Origin: JABDIP01 sp965250245
GTDB taxonomy: Bacteria > Pseudomonadota > Alphaproteobacteria > DSM-16000 > Inquilinaceae
Assembly (NCBI GenBank): GCA_965250245.1
Contig: OZ252296.1
Coordinates: forward strand, 992,001 to 1,056,000
DNA length: 64,000 nucleotides
Reading direction: 5' to 3'
The position numbers and the translations under genes were made by a program. Below the pieces are notes generated by a model that saw only the letters and a program-made list of their open reading frames with translations, was not told where the DNA came from and ran no database searches. How positions within the stretch are numbered: the first letter of the stretch is position 1; the number at the start of each line of letters is the position of its first letter. Shown in pieces: positions 16,590 to 25,526 of the stretch.

Positions 16590-17576
16590 CTAGCGGCCCC
16601 CCGCCTGTCGGCGCCGCCGGAACAGGTCGGCCAGCACGGTCAGCAGGATCAGCACGCCCTGGACCGCCCGCAGCCAGTAGGGCGAGATGTTCACGAAGAT
16701 CAGCGACGAGCCGATGGCGGCCAGCAGGATGGCGGCGAGGGTGGAGCCGATCACCGTGCCGGTACCGCCCAGGATGCTGACCCCGCCGACCACCGATGCG
16801 GTGATGATGGTGAGCTCCAGGTTGGGCGGCACGGTCGACTGGATGATGCTGAGCTGGGTCGCGAACAGCACGCTGGCGATGCCGACGAACACGCCGTGGA
16901 TCAGGAACACGGTCATGATGGTGCGCTCGCGGGAGATGCCGGACAGCCGCGCCGCCTCGGCATTGCCGCCGACCGCGTAGATGGCGCGCCCGGTCGCCGA
17001 ATAGCGCATCCACATGGCCGCACCCAGGGTCAGGACGACCATGAAGTAGATCGGCATCGGCAGGCCTTCGAACCGCATCTGCGACAGGTGGAAGCCCTCG
17101 GGCAGGTCGGTAATCCAGGCGCCGCCGGTCACGCTGATCAGCCCGCCCTTCAGGATGCTCAACATCCCCAGCGACACGACGATGGCCGGGATGCGCATAT
17201 AGGCGACCAGAAGGCCCATGAAGCCGGTCACCAGCGCGCCGGCGACCAGCGGCACCAGCCAGCAGATGAAGATCGGGAACCCGTTGACCGCCAGCGCGCC
17301 GCTGATGGTCGCCAGCACGCCGATCAGCGAGCCGACCGAGATGTCGATATTGCCGGAGATGATCACCATCGACATGCCGATGGCGGCGACGGCGATATAG
17401 GCGTTACCGAGGAAGATGGTCTGCAGGTTGCGGTCGGAGACGAAGCGCGGGTTGATCAGCCCGACCACGACGAACAGGGTGACGATCGCCAGCAGCAGGA
17501 CCGCCTCCTGGGTCCCGAACACGCGCTTCAAGGCAGCCAGCGGATGCGGCGTGGCGACGGACATCGACAGGCTCAT
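16590..17576 (-). CDS. rhaP: Rhamnose ABC transporter permease (RhaP/RhaQ type)
   Basis: 328 residues. The ATG at 17576 overlaps the TGA of the ATPase gene (ATGA), fixing the start. It is an RbsC-type permease with about 8-10 spans, containing MVIISGNIDISVGSLIGV (about residues 68-85), the coupling-loop segment AVGGNAEAARLSGISRERT, and GGVSILGGTGTVIGSTLAA near the end. It pairs with the following permease. The transported sugar is inferred from the surrounding rha genes. Cytoplasmic-membrane protein. Confidence 0.9.
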   Translation of the reverse strand: MSLSMSVATPHPLAALKRVFGTQEAVLLLAIVTLFVVVGLINPRFVSDRNLQTIFLGNAYIAVAAIGMSMVIISGNIDISVGSLIGVLATISGALAVNGFPIFICWLVPLVAGALVTGFMGLLVAYMRIPAIVVSLGMLSILKGGLISVTGGAWITDLPEGFHLSQMRFEGLPMPIYFMVVLTLGAAMWMRYSATGRAIYAVGGNAEAARLSGISRERTIMTVFLIHGVFVGIASVLFATQLSIIQSTVPPNLELTIITASVVGGVSILGGTGTVIGSTLAAILLAAIGSSLIFVNISPYWLRAVQGVLILLTVLADLFRRRRQAGGR

Positions 17577-19186
17577 GCCGGGGCCTCCGTGTCGGTGCTG
17601 GCGGTGCCGCCCATCATGGCGCCGGCGATCGCCTCCTGGGTCGCGTCCTCCCGGTCGAACTCGGCGACGACCCGACCCTCGCGCATCACCAGGATGCGGT
17701 CGCTCATCGCCAGGACCTCCGGCAGCTCGCTGGAGATCATCAGGATCGCCAGCCCGGCCTGGGCCAGCTCGCTCATCAGCCGGTGCAGCTCCGACTTCGC
17801 GCCGACATCGATGCCACGGGTCGGCTCGTCCATAATCAGCACCCGGGGTTCGGCGGCCAGCCATTTGCCCAGCACCACCTTCTGCTGGTTGCCGCCGGAC
17901 AGCTTGTTGACCACCTGGCCGGTGCCGCTGGCGCGGATGCGGAACTTGTCGATGCTGTCGCGGGCCAGACCGGCCTCGGCGCGGCGGTCGATGAACGGCC
18001 CCTTGGCCACTTTTGGCAGGACCGCCATAGACATGTTCTCCGACAGCGTCATGGGACGGACCAGGCCCTGGGTGCCGCGATCCTCGGGTACATAGGCGAT
18101 CCCCAGCGCCTTGGCGTCGCCCGCGCTGGTGATGCGCACCGGCTTGCCGGCGATCCGGATCTCGCCGGAGGCGGCAGGGGTGATGCCGAAGATCACCTGG
18201 GCCAGTTCGCTGCGGCCGGAGCCGACGAGGCCGGCGAGGCCGACGATCTCGCCGGCCCGCACGGTCAGGCTGACATCGAAGGTGGTCGGCGGCCGGGTCA
18301 GGTTCTCGACCTCCAGCACCGGCTCGCCCAGCGTGGCGTCGAGCTTGGGGAACAGGGCGTCGATCCGGCGGCCGACCATCATGCTGATCAAATCGTCATG
18401 GTCGGTCTCTGCGACCGGCTTGGTCGCGACGTATTCGCCGTCGCGCAGCACGGTGACCCGGTCGGCGACCAGGAAGATCTCCTCCAGCCGGTGGCTGATA
18501 TAGACCACGCCGACACCGCGCTCGCGCAGCAGGCCCACAATGTGGAACAGCCGCTTGACGTCATGCTCGGTCAGCGCGGCCGTCGGCTCGTCCATGATCA
18601 GGATGCGGGCGTTCTGGGACAGCGCCTTGGCGATCTCCACCCGCTGGCGGTTGCCGACGGTCAGGGAGCCGACGATGGCGCCGACATCCAGGTCGTGGAT
18701 GTCGAGGGATGCGAGGAACTCCCGCGCCTGCTCGCGCATGGCCCGCCAGTCGATCCCGCCCCAGCGGGTCCGCGGCGCGTGGCCCATGAAGATGTTCTCC
18801 GCGACCGTGAGCTCCGGGAACAGCAGCAGCTCCTGGTAGATCGTCGCGATGCCTGCGGCCTGGGCATCGTGCGGTGCATCGAACCGAACCTCCTGGCCGT
18901 CGATGCGGATGGCGCCGGTATCGGGCTTGTGCACGCCGGACATGATCTTGATCAGGGTGGATTTGCCGGCGCCGTTCTCGCCCAGCAGCGCATGCACCTC
19001 GCCGGCGCGGACATCGAAATGGACGTCGCTCAGGGCCCGGACGCCGGGAAAGGACTTGCCGATCCCGGCGAGCGCGACAACTGGCGCCTCCGACATGCGC
19101 TCCACCTCCCCATCGCCGGGCCGTTCTTCGGCCTCGGCCTGGCGGTCCAGCATAGCCGTTCCCTCGGTCGGGGGCGCCATCGTCAT
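17573..19186 (-). CDS. rhaT: Rhamnose ABC transporter ATPase, two ABC domains (RbsA class)
   Basis: 537 residues with two ABC domains, as in RbsA/XylG. Domain 1 has Walker A GENGAGKST (residues 69-77), signature LTVGNRQRVEIAKAL and Walker B LIMDEPTAAL. Domain 2 has a degenerate P-loop (LAGLVGSGRSELA) but the full signature LSGGNQQKVVLGKW and Walker B LIMDEPTRGID. It energises sugar import. The ATG at 19186 overlaps the kinase TGA (ATGA). Because the first 30 residues are poorly conserved, an internal Met at residue 31 (MSEAPVVAL) could be the real start, but the overlap favours 19186. Confidence 0.94.
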   Translation of the reverse strand: MTMAPPTEGTAMLDRQAEAEERPGDGEVERMSEAPVVALAGIGKSFPGVRALSDVHFDVRAGEVHALLGENGAGKSTLIKIMSGVHKPDTGAIRIDGQEVRFDAPHDAQAAGIATIYQELLLFPELTVAENIFMGHAPRTRWGGIDWRAMREQAREFLASLDIHDLDVGAIVGSLTVGNRQRVEIAKALSQNARILIMDEPTAALTEHDVKRLFHIVGLLRERGVGVVYISHRLEEIFLVADRVTVLRDGEYVATKPVAETDHDDLISMMVGRRIDALFPKLDATLGEPVLEVENLTRPPTTFDVSLTVRAGEIVGLAGLVGSGRSELAQVIFGITPAASGEIRIAGKPVRITSAGDAKALGIAYVPEDRGTQGLVRPMTLSENMSMAVLPKVAKGPFIDRRAEAGLARDSIDKFRIRASGTGQVVNKLSGGNQQKVVLGKWLAAEPRVLIMDEPTRGIDVGAKSELHRLMSELAQAGLAILMISSELPEVLAMSDRILVMREGRVVAEFDREDATQEAIAGAMMGGTASTDTEAPA

Positions 19187-20547
19187 GTCAGCCGGCTCCA
19201 GCGTTGCGCGTATCCGGTGAGCCCGGCGATCGGCATGGCGGCGACAGGGGGCGCATCATCGGTTTCGGCCACGGGCCCGGCGCCCCAGTTCACCAGGCGC
19301 ATGGCGCCTTCCACCGTCCCTGTGCCTTCATCGGCGGCGAAGACGGGTTGCGACGGCCGCAGTGCGGCGAGCAGGCCGAGATAGGCCGGGTTGCGGGCGA
19401 ACCGCCCCTCGACGAAAAGCGGGCCGCCGGCCCCGAGCCGATCCAGGCAGTCGGCGGTGACAAGGGCGCAGTAGAGCGCGCCCAGGGCGGCACGCACCGA
19501 AGGCGTTTCGGGGCTTGGGCCGTCGATCCGGCCGGTGCGGCCCTGATAGGGCCCGCTGTCCGGCGCGAAGCTCGGGACCGCCACCGTCCCGGCGTCGACC
19601 AATGCCTGGATGTCGCCCGCATCGACCTCTTGGTCGGAGGCGTCCTCCCCGGCGATCGCGGCGAATTCGCGACCGCCCATGAAGCGGGCGCAGGGAACCG
19701 GCGCGCCGGTCGCGTCGACATTGGCCAGCATGTCCCGGGTCTCGTCCAGACGCCCGCTGTCGGCGCCGGCGGCCATGCAGATGATCCAGGTGCCGGACGA
19801 CACCACGCTGAAGGGCGGCTGCCGCCCGACCAGATGCGGCAGGTAGGAGGCGTTGCTGTCATGGATGCCGCACAGCACCCGGCAGGCCGGATCGAGGCCG
19901 GTGGTGCGGATGATCTCCGGCCGAAGCGGCCCCAGGCTCTCCCAGGCGCGGCGCAGCGGCGGCAGGAGCCCGGCAAGGCCCTCGCGCTCCGTGAAGGTGC
20001 TGACCCGGCCTTCGGCGGGACGCCAGAGATGGGTGTGGCAGCCGATCGAGGTGACCTCCGTTGCGGCGACGCCGGTCAGGCGCCAGCTCCAATACTGCGC
20101 CCACATAAGCAGATGCCGGGCCTCGGCGAACTGATCGGGAAAGGCGTGTCGCTGCCAGTAGACCTGCTTGCCCACATTGAGGCCGAGCGGCAGCAGCGGC
20201 GTAAGCGTTTCGGGGAAGGGGTCGACGGCCGCCGCATAGGCATCGTGGATCGCATCCGGGCCGTCATGCTCGTAATCGAGCACCGGCATGGCGAGATCGT
20301 CGACTCCGACCAGCACCGAGCAGGCGCCGTGGGCCACCGGTACGATGGTGTCGATGGAGAAATGCCGTGCGACGCCGGCCAGTTCGTCGATCAGCCAGCC
20401 CCAGAGCACGGCGACGTCGCAATGCGGATAGGGCGGCCCGGGCCGGGTGACATTCGGGCGCGTGGCGGCATAGAGCTCGGCGCCGTCCTCGCCGATCACC
20501 ACCAGCTTGACGTTGGTCTTTCCGACATCGAGGACGACGGTGCTCAT
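19183..20547 (-). CDS. rhaK: Rhamnulokinase-like FGGY carbohydrate kinase
   Basis: 454 residues. The FGGY/actin-like ATPase fold shows VVLDVGKTNVKLVVI at residues 3-17 (phosphate-1 loop) and VVSSGTWIICMAAG (adenosine/phosphate-2 region). It phosphorylates the ketose made by the isomerase. In Rhizobium leguminosarum RhaK is also needed for transport by the Rha ABC system, which agrees with its place directly before the ATPase here. Start and stop both overlap neighbours by ATGA: its ATG (20547) overlaps the rhaU stop and its TGA overlaps the rhaT start. This implies tight coupling. The sequence is divergent from the E. coli rhamnulokinase type. Confidence 0.9.
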   Translation of the reverse strand: MSTVVLDVGKTNVKLVVIGEDGAELYAATRPNVTRPGPPYPHCDVAVLWGWLIDELAGVARHFSIDTIVPVAHGACSVLVGVDDLAMPVLDYEHDGPDAIHDAYAAAVDPFPETLTPLLPLGLNVGKQVYWQRHAFPDQFAEARHLLMWAQYWSWRLTGVAATEVTSIGCHTHLWRPAEGRVSTFTEREGLAGLLPPLRRAWESLGPLRPEIIRTTGLDPACRVLCGIHDSNASYLPHLVGRQPPFSVVSSGTWIICMAAGADSGRLDETRDMLANVDATGAPVPCARFMGGREFAAIAGEDASDQEVDAGDIQALVDAGTVAVPSFAPDSGPYQGRTGRIDGPSPETPSVRAALGALYCALVTADCLDRLGAGGPLFVEGRFARNPAYLGLLAALRPSQPVFAADEGTGTVEGAMRLVNWGAGPVAETDDAPPVAAMPIAGLTGYAQRWSRLT

Positions 20548-20864
20548 GGCAGGTGGAATACCTGGCGCAGCGGCGTGACCACCGGCTTGTTGTCAGGCTG
20601 GGTCTCCATGATGTCCGCCATATGGGCCCACCAGCGCTGCATGATCTCGGTTTCCGGCAGGCGGTCCATGGAGTGATCAGGCGTGCGGCGCAGGACGCCG
20701 AACAGCGTGCCGCTCGCCTCGTCCAGGAAGATCGAATAGTCGCTGATGCCCGACCGGGTGAGCAGCGCGGCAAGCTCCGGCCAGATCTCGTCATGCCGGC
20801 GCTCGTACTCCTCCGCCTGCCCCGGATGGAGCTGCATCGTGAAGGCGAACTTCTCGGTCGCCAT
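20544..20864 (-). CDS. rhaU: L-rhamnose mutarotase
   Basis: 106 residues from the ATG at 20864, the normal length of this small dimeric ferredoxin-like enzyme. It starts EKFAFTMQLHPGQAEEYERR. Family features are the HDEIWPEL helix, DYSIFLDE, and the aromatic RWWAHMADIM helix near the C-terminus. It interconverts the alpha and beta anomers of L-rhamnose so that the isomerase and transporter can use both. It lies 64 bases after rhaR and overlaps rhaK by ATGA. The gene is called rhaU in Rhizobium and rhaM in enterobacteria. Confidence 0.94.
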   Translation of the reverse strand: MATEKFAFTMQLHPGQAEEYERRHDEIWPELAALLTRSGISDYSIFLDEASGTLFGVLRRTPDHSMDRLPETEIMQRWWAHMADIMETQPDNKPVVTPLRQVFHLP

Positions 20865-20928
20865 CAGACGCCCGGGCAATCCGTCGAAACCATGTGCACT
20901 ATCCTCCCCGCATTCTTGGTGTTGGTTG

Positions 20929-21744
20929 CTACCCGCCCGATTCACCTCCTTTGTCGGCGGGTGCGCCGTCGGTCGGCGCGACGATGACGTCGATTCCGGC
21001 CTGGTCCAGCATGTCCAGCGCCTCTGCGGGCGCATTGTCGTCGGTGATCAGCCGGTCGATGCGGTCCAGCGGGCAGAAGATCAGGCTGCCACGCGGCTGG
21101 AACTTGCTGCTGTCGACCAGGACGATGAGCTCCTCGGTCTGGCGGATCAGCTTCTGCTCGCTCTTCACCAGCAGCGGATCGGACTCGATCAGACCGTGGG
21201 CGCGAACGGCATAGGCACCCATGAACAGCTTCGAGGCGTAGAAGTGGTCGATGGTGGTGTCGCGTTCATAGGCGCTCAGCACCAGCTGCTGGTCGGCATA
21301 GATCTCGCCGCCCGGCAGGACGACGCGGTTGCCGCCGAGCGCCAGCAGCCGGCTCGCCATTGCGAAGGAATTGGTCAGGATCTGAAGGCCGCGCCCGGCG
21401 AGGTGATCCGCCATGCGATAGGTGGTGGTGCCGCCATTCACGATGATCGACTCGCCGTCGCCTACCAGCTCGGCCGCCTTGCGGGCGATCGCCCGTTTGC
21501 GTTCGGCGTGGAGCGGCCGGCTGTCGTCGAACCGGTTGGCGTCCAGCGTGCGCGCCTCGACCGGTTCCAGCGCTTCGGCCCCGCCGCGCACCTTGCGCAG
21601 CTGGCCGCTGGCGTCGAGCTGGTTCAGGTCGCGCCGGATCGTGGCAGGGGAGGCGCCCAGCAGGTCGACAAACTCCGCCACCGTCACCAGGTCGCGTTCC
21701 GACACCGCGCGCAGGATCGCGGAATGCCTCTGCCGTTCGTGCAT
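20929..21744 (-). CDS. rhaR: DeoR-family regulator of rhamnose catabolism
   Basis: 271 residues from the ATG at 21744 (GGGAG 5 bases upstream); the 16 residues added by the ATG at 21792 look unrelated to the family. Residues about 5-60 are the DeoR helix-turn-helix (VTVAEFVDLLGASPATIRRDLNQL). The rest is the sugar-phosphate-sensing domain with VNGGTTTYRMADHL and a C-terminal DNAPAEALDMLDQAGIDVIV. DeoR proteins usually repress until a phosphorylated sugar binds. In Rhizobium leguminosarum RhaR is a DeoR-type regulator of the rha genes. The likely operator is the inverted repeat at 21803-21844, so it is probably autoregulated. Confidence 0.93.
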   Translation of the reverse strand: MHERQRHSAILRAVSERDLVTVAEFVDLLGASPATIRRDLNQLDASGQLRKVRGGAEALEPVEARTLDANRFDDSRPLHAERKRAIARKAAELVGDGESIIVNGGTTTYRMADHLAGRGLQILTNSFAMASRLLALGGNRVVLPGGEIYADQQLVLSAYERDTTIDHFYASKLFMGAYAVRAHGLIESDPLLVKSEQKLIRQTEELIVLVDSSKFQPRGSLIFCPLDRIDRLITDDNAPAEALDMLDQAGIDVIVAPTDGAPADKGGESGG

Positions 21745-21802
21745 GCGGACTCCCATCATCCGCAGTCTTGGTGGGCATCCGATCCCTGTCAATCACTTTC
21801 AA

Positions 21803-21844
21803 TCATATTGCGTCGCAACATGTGATGTTTGCGATCGAATATGA
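21803..21844. promoter_or_regulatory. Inverted repeat in the rhaR-rhaD divergent promoter, candidate RhaR operator
   Basis: Arms of 16 bases, 21803-21818 and 21829-21844, match at 13 of 16 positions: TCATATT-N3-TCGCAA against its reverse complement, with a 10-base spacer. The left arm also holds the palindrome TTGCG-T-CGCAA. It lies 59 bases upstream of the rhaR ATG and 71 bases upstream of the rhaD ATG, where one regulator could control both directions. Confidence 0.65.
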
Positions 21845-21915
21845 GCGAACTTGATTGACTTGCCCTCCGGCGCTGCGCCATCCTTTGGCGGGTGGAACGT
21901 CGCGAGGAGGCTGCG

Positions 21916-23988
21916 ATGACGGCCGGAACGGAACCGCTGGCCAATCTCTGGGACGAGGCGAAGGCGTCGGCGATGGGCGAGCCGGAGCGGCTGCGCTACC
22001 GCTCCAACCTGCTGGGCGCCGACAAGCGCATCACCAATTACGGCGGCGGCAATACCTCGGCCAAGGTGCCGATGGAGGATCCGCTCACCGGCGAGACGGT
22101 GGAGGTCCTCTGGGTCAAGGGCTCCGGCGGCGATCTGGGCAGCATGGGGCTCGATGGGTTCGCGACCCTGTACATGGACAAGCTGGAGCAGATGAAGGGC
22201 CGGTATCGCGGCCTCGACCACGAGGACGAGATGGTCGGCCTGCTGCCCCATTGCACCTTCAACCAGAACCCGCGCGCCGCCAGCATCGACACGCCGCTGC
22301 ACGCCTATCTGCCCCACCGGCATGTCGACCACATGCATCCCGACGCGGTCATCGCCATCGCCGCGGCGGCGAAGTCGCAGGCGCTTACGGCGGAGATCTA
22401 TGGCGACGAGATCGGCTGGCTGCCCTGGCAGCGGCCCGGCTACGACCTCGGCCTCAAGCTGGAAGCCCTTGCCCGGGAGAACCCGCATTACGTCGGCGTC
22501 GTGCTCGGCGGCCACGGGCTGTTCACCTGGGCCGAGGACGGCAGGGCCTGTTACGAGACCACGCTCAGGATCATCCAGAAGGCGCAAGATTGGCTGGACA
22601 GGCAATCCTCGGCGCCGGCCTTCGGCGGCGTCCGGATTCCGGCGGCGGCCGCCGCCAACCGCCAGACCGTGGCGCGAGCCCTGATGCCCCGCATCCGCGG
22701 TCGCATCGCCCGCGACGAGCCCAAGGTCGGCCATTTCGACGACAGCGATGCGGTGACGACGTTCGTCGGCTCCAACGATCTGGGGCCGTTGGCGGCGCTC
22801 GGCACGTCCTGCCCCGACCATTTCCTGCGCACCAAGATCCAGCCGCTGGTGCTGCCAGCGGATGCGGACGACGTGGCCTTGGATACGGCCTTGGAAGCCT
22901 ACCGCGCCGACTACGCGGCCTATTACGAACGCTGCCGGCATCCGGACAGCCCGGCCATGCGCGACCCCAACCCGGTGATCTACCTGGTGCCGGGTGTGGG
23001 CATGATCAGCTTCGCCAAGGACAAGCCGACGGCGCGCATCGCCTCGGAGTTCTACGTCAACGCCATCAATGTCATGCGCGGCGCCTCGGCGATCGACACC
23101 TATACCGGCCTGGACGAGCAGGAAGCCTTCGACATCGAATACTGGCTTCTGGAGGAGGCCAAGCTGAAGCGCCTGCCGCCGCCGAAAAGCCTGGCCGGGC
23201 GCATCGCGCTGATCACCGGCGCCGCCGGCGGGATCGGCGGCGCGACGGCCGAACGCCTGCTGGGCGAAGGCGCCTGCGTCATGCTGACTGACATCGCCGA
23301 GGGCCCGCTGGCCGAGGCGGCGGCCGCGTTGACCGACCGGCACGGGCCGGACCGGGTGCGCAGCTTGGGCGGCGACGTGACCGACGAGGACGACGTCCGC
23401 GCGGCGGTCGACGCCACGATCGACGCCTATGGCGGGCTGGACATCGTGGTGGCCAATGCCGGTCTGGCGAGTTCCGCCCCGGTCGAGGAGACCACGCTGG
23501 AGATGTGGGACCGCAACATGGACGTGCTGGCCAAGGGCGCGTTCCTGGTCTCGCGCGACGGCTTCGCGGTCATGAAGACCCAGGGGCTGGGCGGCTCGAT
23601 CGTCACCATCGGCAGCAAGAACGCGCTGGCGGCCTCGCCCGGCGCCTCGGCCTATTGCAGCGGCAAGGCGGCCGCGGTGCATCTGACCCGCTGTCTGGCG
23701 CTGGAGGGCGCGCCCTTCGGCATCCGCGCCAACACGGTCAATCCCGATGCGGTGCTGTCCGGGTCGCGCATCTGGTCCAGCGAATGGCGGGAGGGCCGCG
23801 CCAAGGCCTATGGCATCGCGGAATCGGAGCTGGAGGAATACTACCGCCAGCGATCGCTGCTGAAGCGTAATGTTCTGCCCCAAGACATCGCCGAAGCGGT
23901 ATACTTCTTCGCCAGCGACATCTCGCGGAAATCGACCGGCAACGCGTTGAACGTCGATGCCGGTCACGCGGGGGCCTTCGCGCGTTAG
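21916..23988 (+). CDS. rhaD: Bifunctional rhamnulose-1-phosphate aldolase / short-chain dehydrogenase
   Basis: 690 residues from the ATG at 21916 (GAGGAGG 5 bases upstream). The N-terminal half is a class-II, metal-dependent sugar-phosphate aldolase: GGGNTSAK, the zinc-binding HRHVDHMHPDAV and VVLGGHGLFTW. The C-terminal half is an SDR with the NAD-binding ITGAAGGIGG (from about residue 433) and the catalytic pair Y580 and K584 in YCSGKAA. The fusion cleaves rhamnulose-1-phosphate to dihydroxyacetone phosphate and L-lactaldehyde and then oxidises or reduces the lactaldehyde. This architecture is typical of rhizobial and many other soil bacterial rhamnose loci. It is the first gene of the rightward unit, followed by rhaI after 61 bases. 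Confidence 0.95.
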   Translation: MTAGTEPLANLWDEAKASAMGEPERLRYRSNLLGADKRITNYGGGNTSAKVPMEDPLTGETVEVLWVKGSGGDLGSMGLDGFATLYMDKLEQMKGRYRGLDHEDEMVGLLPHCTFNQNPRAASIDTPLHAYLPHRHVDHMHPDAVIAIAAAAKSQALTAEIYGDEIGWLPWQRPGYDLGLKLEALARENPHYVGVVLGGHGLFTWAEDGRACYETTLRIIQKAQDWLDRQSSAPAFGGVRIPAAAAANRQTVARALMPRIRGRIARDEPKVGHFDDSDAVTTFVGSNDLGPLAALGTSCPDHFLRTKIQPLVLPADADDVALDTALEAYRADYAAYYERCRHPDSPAMRDPNPVIYLVPGVGMISFAKDKPTARIASEFYVNAINVMRGASAIDTYTGLDEQEAFDIEYWLLEEAKLKRLPPPKSLAGRIALITGAAGGIGGATAERLLGEGACVMLTDIAEGPLAEAAAALTDRHGPDRVRSLGGDVTDEDDVRAAVDATIDAYGGLDIVVANAGLASSAPVEETTLEMWDRNMDVLAKGAFLVSRDGFAVMKTQGLGGSIVTIGSKNALAASPGASAYCSGKAAAVHLTRCLALEGAPFGIRANTVNPDAVLSGSRIWSSEWREGRAKAYGIAESELEEYYRQRSLLKRNVLPQDIAEAVYFFASDISRKSTGNALNVDAGHAGAFAR

Positions 23989-24049
23989 GACTGGGCACCA
24001 AACCGGCGAGAAGACCGGGCGGCGAGAGAGCCGGAAACAAGGGGCAGGT

Positions 24050-25345
24050 ATGGGGGGCACTCCGATCGACGGCGCTTTGGTCGAGCGCGCCAACGCCACT
24101 GCACAGGCAGACTTGGACACCGATTATCGGGCGCTGGGCGACCGGCTGGCCCGCAGCGGCATCGACATCGACACCATCACAGCGAAGGTCCAGGCCTTCG
24201 GGGTCGCGATCCCGACCTGGGGCGTGGGCACCGGCGGGACGCGCTTCGCCCGGTTCCCGGGGCCCGGTGAGCCGCGCAACGTGTTCGAGAAGCTGGAGGA
24301 TTGCGCCGTCATCCAGCAACTGGTGCGAGCCACGCCGAACGTCTCGCCGCATTTTCCCTGGGACAAGGTCGACGACTACGACGCCCTGCGCGAGACCGCG
24401 GCCTCGCTCGGACTCGGCTTTGACGCGGTCAATTCCAACACCTTCCAGGACCAGCCGGACCAGGCGCTCAGCTACAAGTTCGGATCGCTGACCCACACCG
24501 ACATGTCGGTGCGCGAGCAGGCGGTCGCGCACAACATCGAATGCATCGAGATCGGCAAAGCGCTGGGCTCCAAGGCGATCACGGTGTGGATCGCCGACGG
24601 CGCCAACTTCCCGGGCCAGCAATGCCATGGCCGCGCCTTCGAGCGCTACCTGGAATCGCTCTCCTGGATCTACGACGCGCTGCCCGAAGACTGGCAGGTG
24701 TTCCTGGAGCACAAGCTGTTCGAGCCGGCCTTCTACGCCACCGTGATCAGCGATTGGGGCAGCTCCTACCTTGCCGCAACGACGCTGGGGCCGAAGGCGA
24801 AATGCCTGGTCGATCTCGGCCACCATGCGCCGACGGTGAACATCGAGCAGATCGTCTCCCGGCTGATCCATGCCCAGAAGCTGGCGGGTTTCCATTTCAA
24901 TGACAGCAAATACGGCGACGACGACCTCGACACCGGCGCCATCAATCCCTTCCAGCTCTTCCTGGTGTTCCACGAGCTGGTGACGTCGGAGCTGGAGCAG
25001 CGGCCGGGCTTCGAGCCCGCCTATATGATGGACCAGTCGCACAACGTCACCGACCCGATCGAGAGCCTGATGGCCAGCGCCATGGCGATCCAGCGGGCCT
25101 ATGCCCAGGCGCATCTGATCGATCGCACGACGTTGCAGGAACTGCAGGCCTCCAACGACGCCATGATGGCGCTGCAGACGCTCAAGCTGGCCTACGAGAC
25201 CGATGTGAGCCCGATCCTGGCCATGGCCCGGCTGCGCTCCGGCGGCGCGGCGGACCCGATCGCGGTCTACCGCGACAGCGGCTATCGCACCCGCAAGGAC
25301 AATGAGCGGCCGCAGCAGGCCAGCCTGGGCGGCGGCATCGTCTAG
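24050..25345 (+). CDS. rhaI: L-rhamnose isomerase (Rhizobium/Pseudomonas-type, RhaI)
   Basis: 431 residues from the ATG at 24050 (AAGGGG 5 bases upstream); the frame is open further left but overlaps the end of rhaD. It has a xylose-isomerase-like TIM barrel: VWIADGANFPGQ, EHKLFEPAFYATV (metal-binding Glu), VDLGHHAPTVNIEQ and FHFNDSKYGDDDLD (metal-binding Asp/His), and MDQSHNVTDPIES. It converts L-rhamnose to L-rhamnulose with Mn/Co. It belongs to the rhizobial type rather than the E. coli RhaA type. It ends the rightward rhamnose unit. Confidence 0.95.
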   Translation: MGGTPIDGALVERANATAQADLDTDYRALGDRLARSGIDIDTITAKVQAFGVAIPTWGVGTGGTRFARFPGPGEPRNVFEKLEDCAVIQQLVRATPNVSPHFPWDKVDDYDALRETAASLGLGFDAVNSNTFQDQPDQALSYKFGSLTHTDMSVREQAVAHNIECIEIGKALGSKAITVWIADGANFPGQQCHGRAFERYLESLSWIYDALPEDWQVFLEHKLFEPAFYATVISDWGSSYLAATTLGPKAKCLVDLGHHAPTVNIEQIVSRLIHAQKLAGFHFNDSKYGDDDLDTGAINPFQLFLVFHELVTSELEQRPGFEPAYMMDQSHNVTDPIESLMASAMAIQRAYAQAHLIDRTTLQELQASNDAMMALQTLKLAYETDVSPILAMARLRSGGAADPIAVYRDSGYRTRKDNERPQQASLGGGIV

Positions 25346-25377
25346 GGCGCGAAACGGCGGTCGAAATATTGTGACCC

Positions 25378-25415
25378 GCCAGGCGGGCCGGATGCCGGCC
25401 GGCATTGAGCCTGGC
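25378..25415 (+). terminator. Palindromic structure after rhaI, possible terminator
   Basis: GCCAGGC (25378-25384) pairs with GCCTGGC (25409-25415) around a 14-bp perfect palindrome (25392-25405). No U-tract follows, so termination is only a guess. Confidence 0.25.
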
Positions 25416-25526
25416 CCGGGCAAGGCGCATCATTGAGGGCGCGCGGCTCTGCGCGCCAATTCACACCGATGGTCCGGCTGGACCGCGAATGCTGTCTGGC
25501 GGACCCGACCAGCGGGGAGGGGTGTC

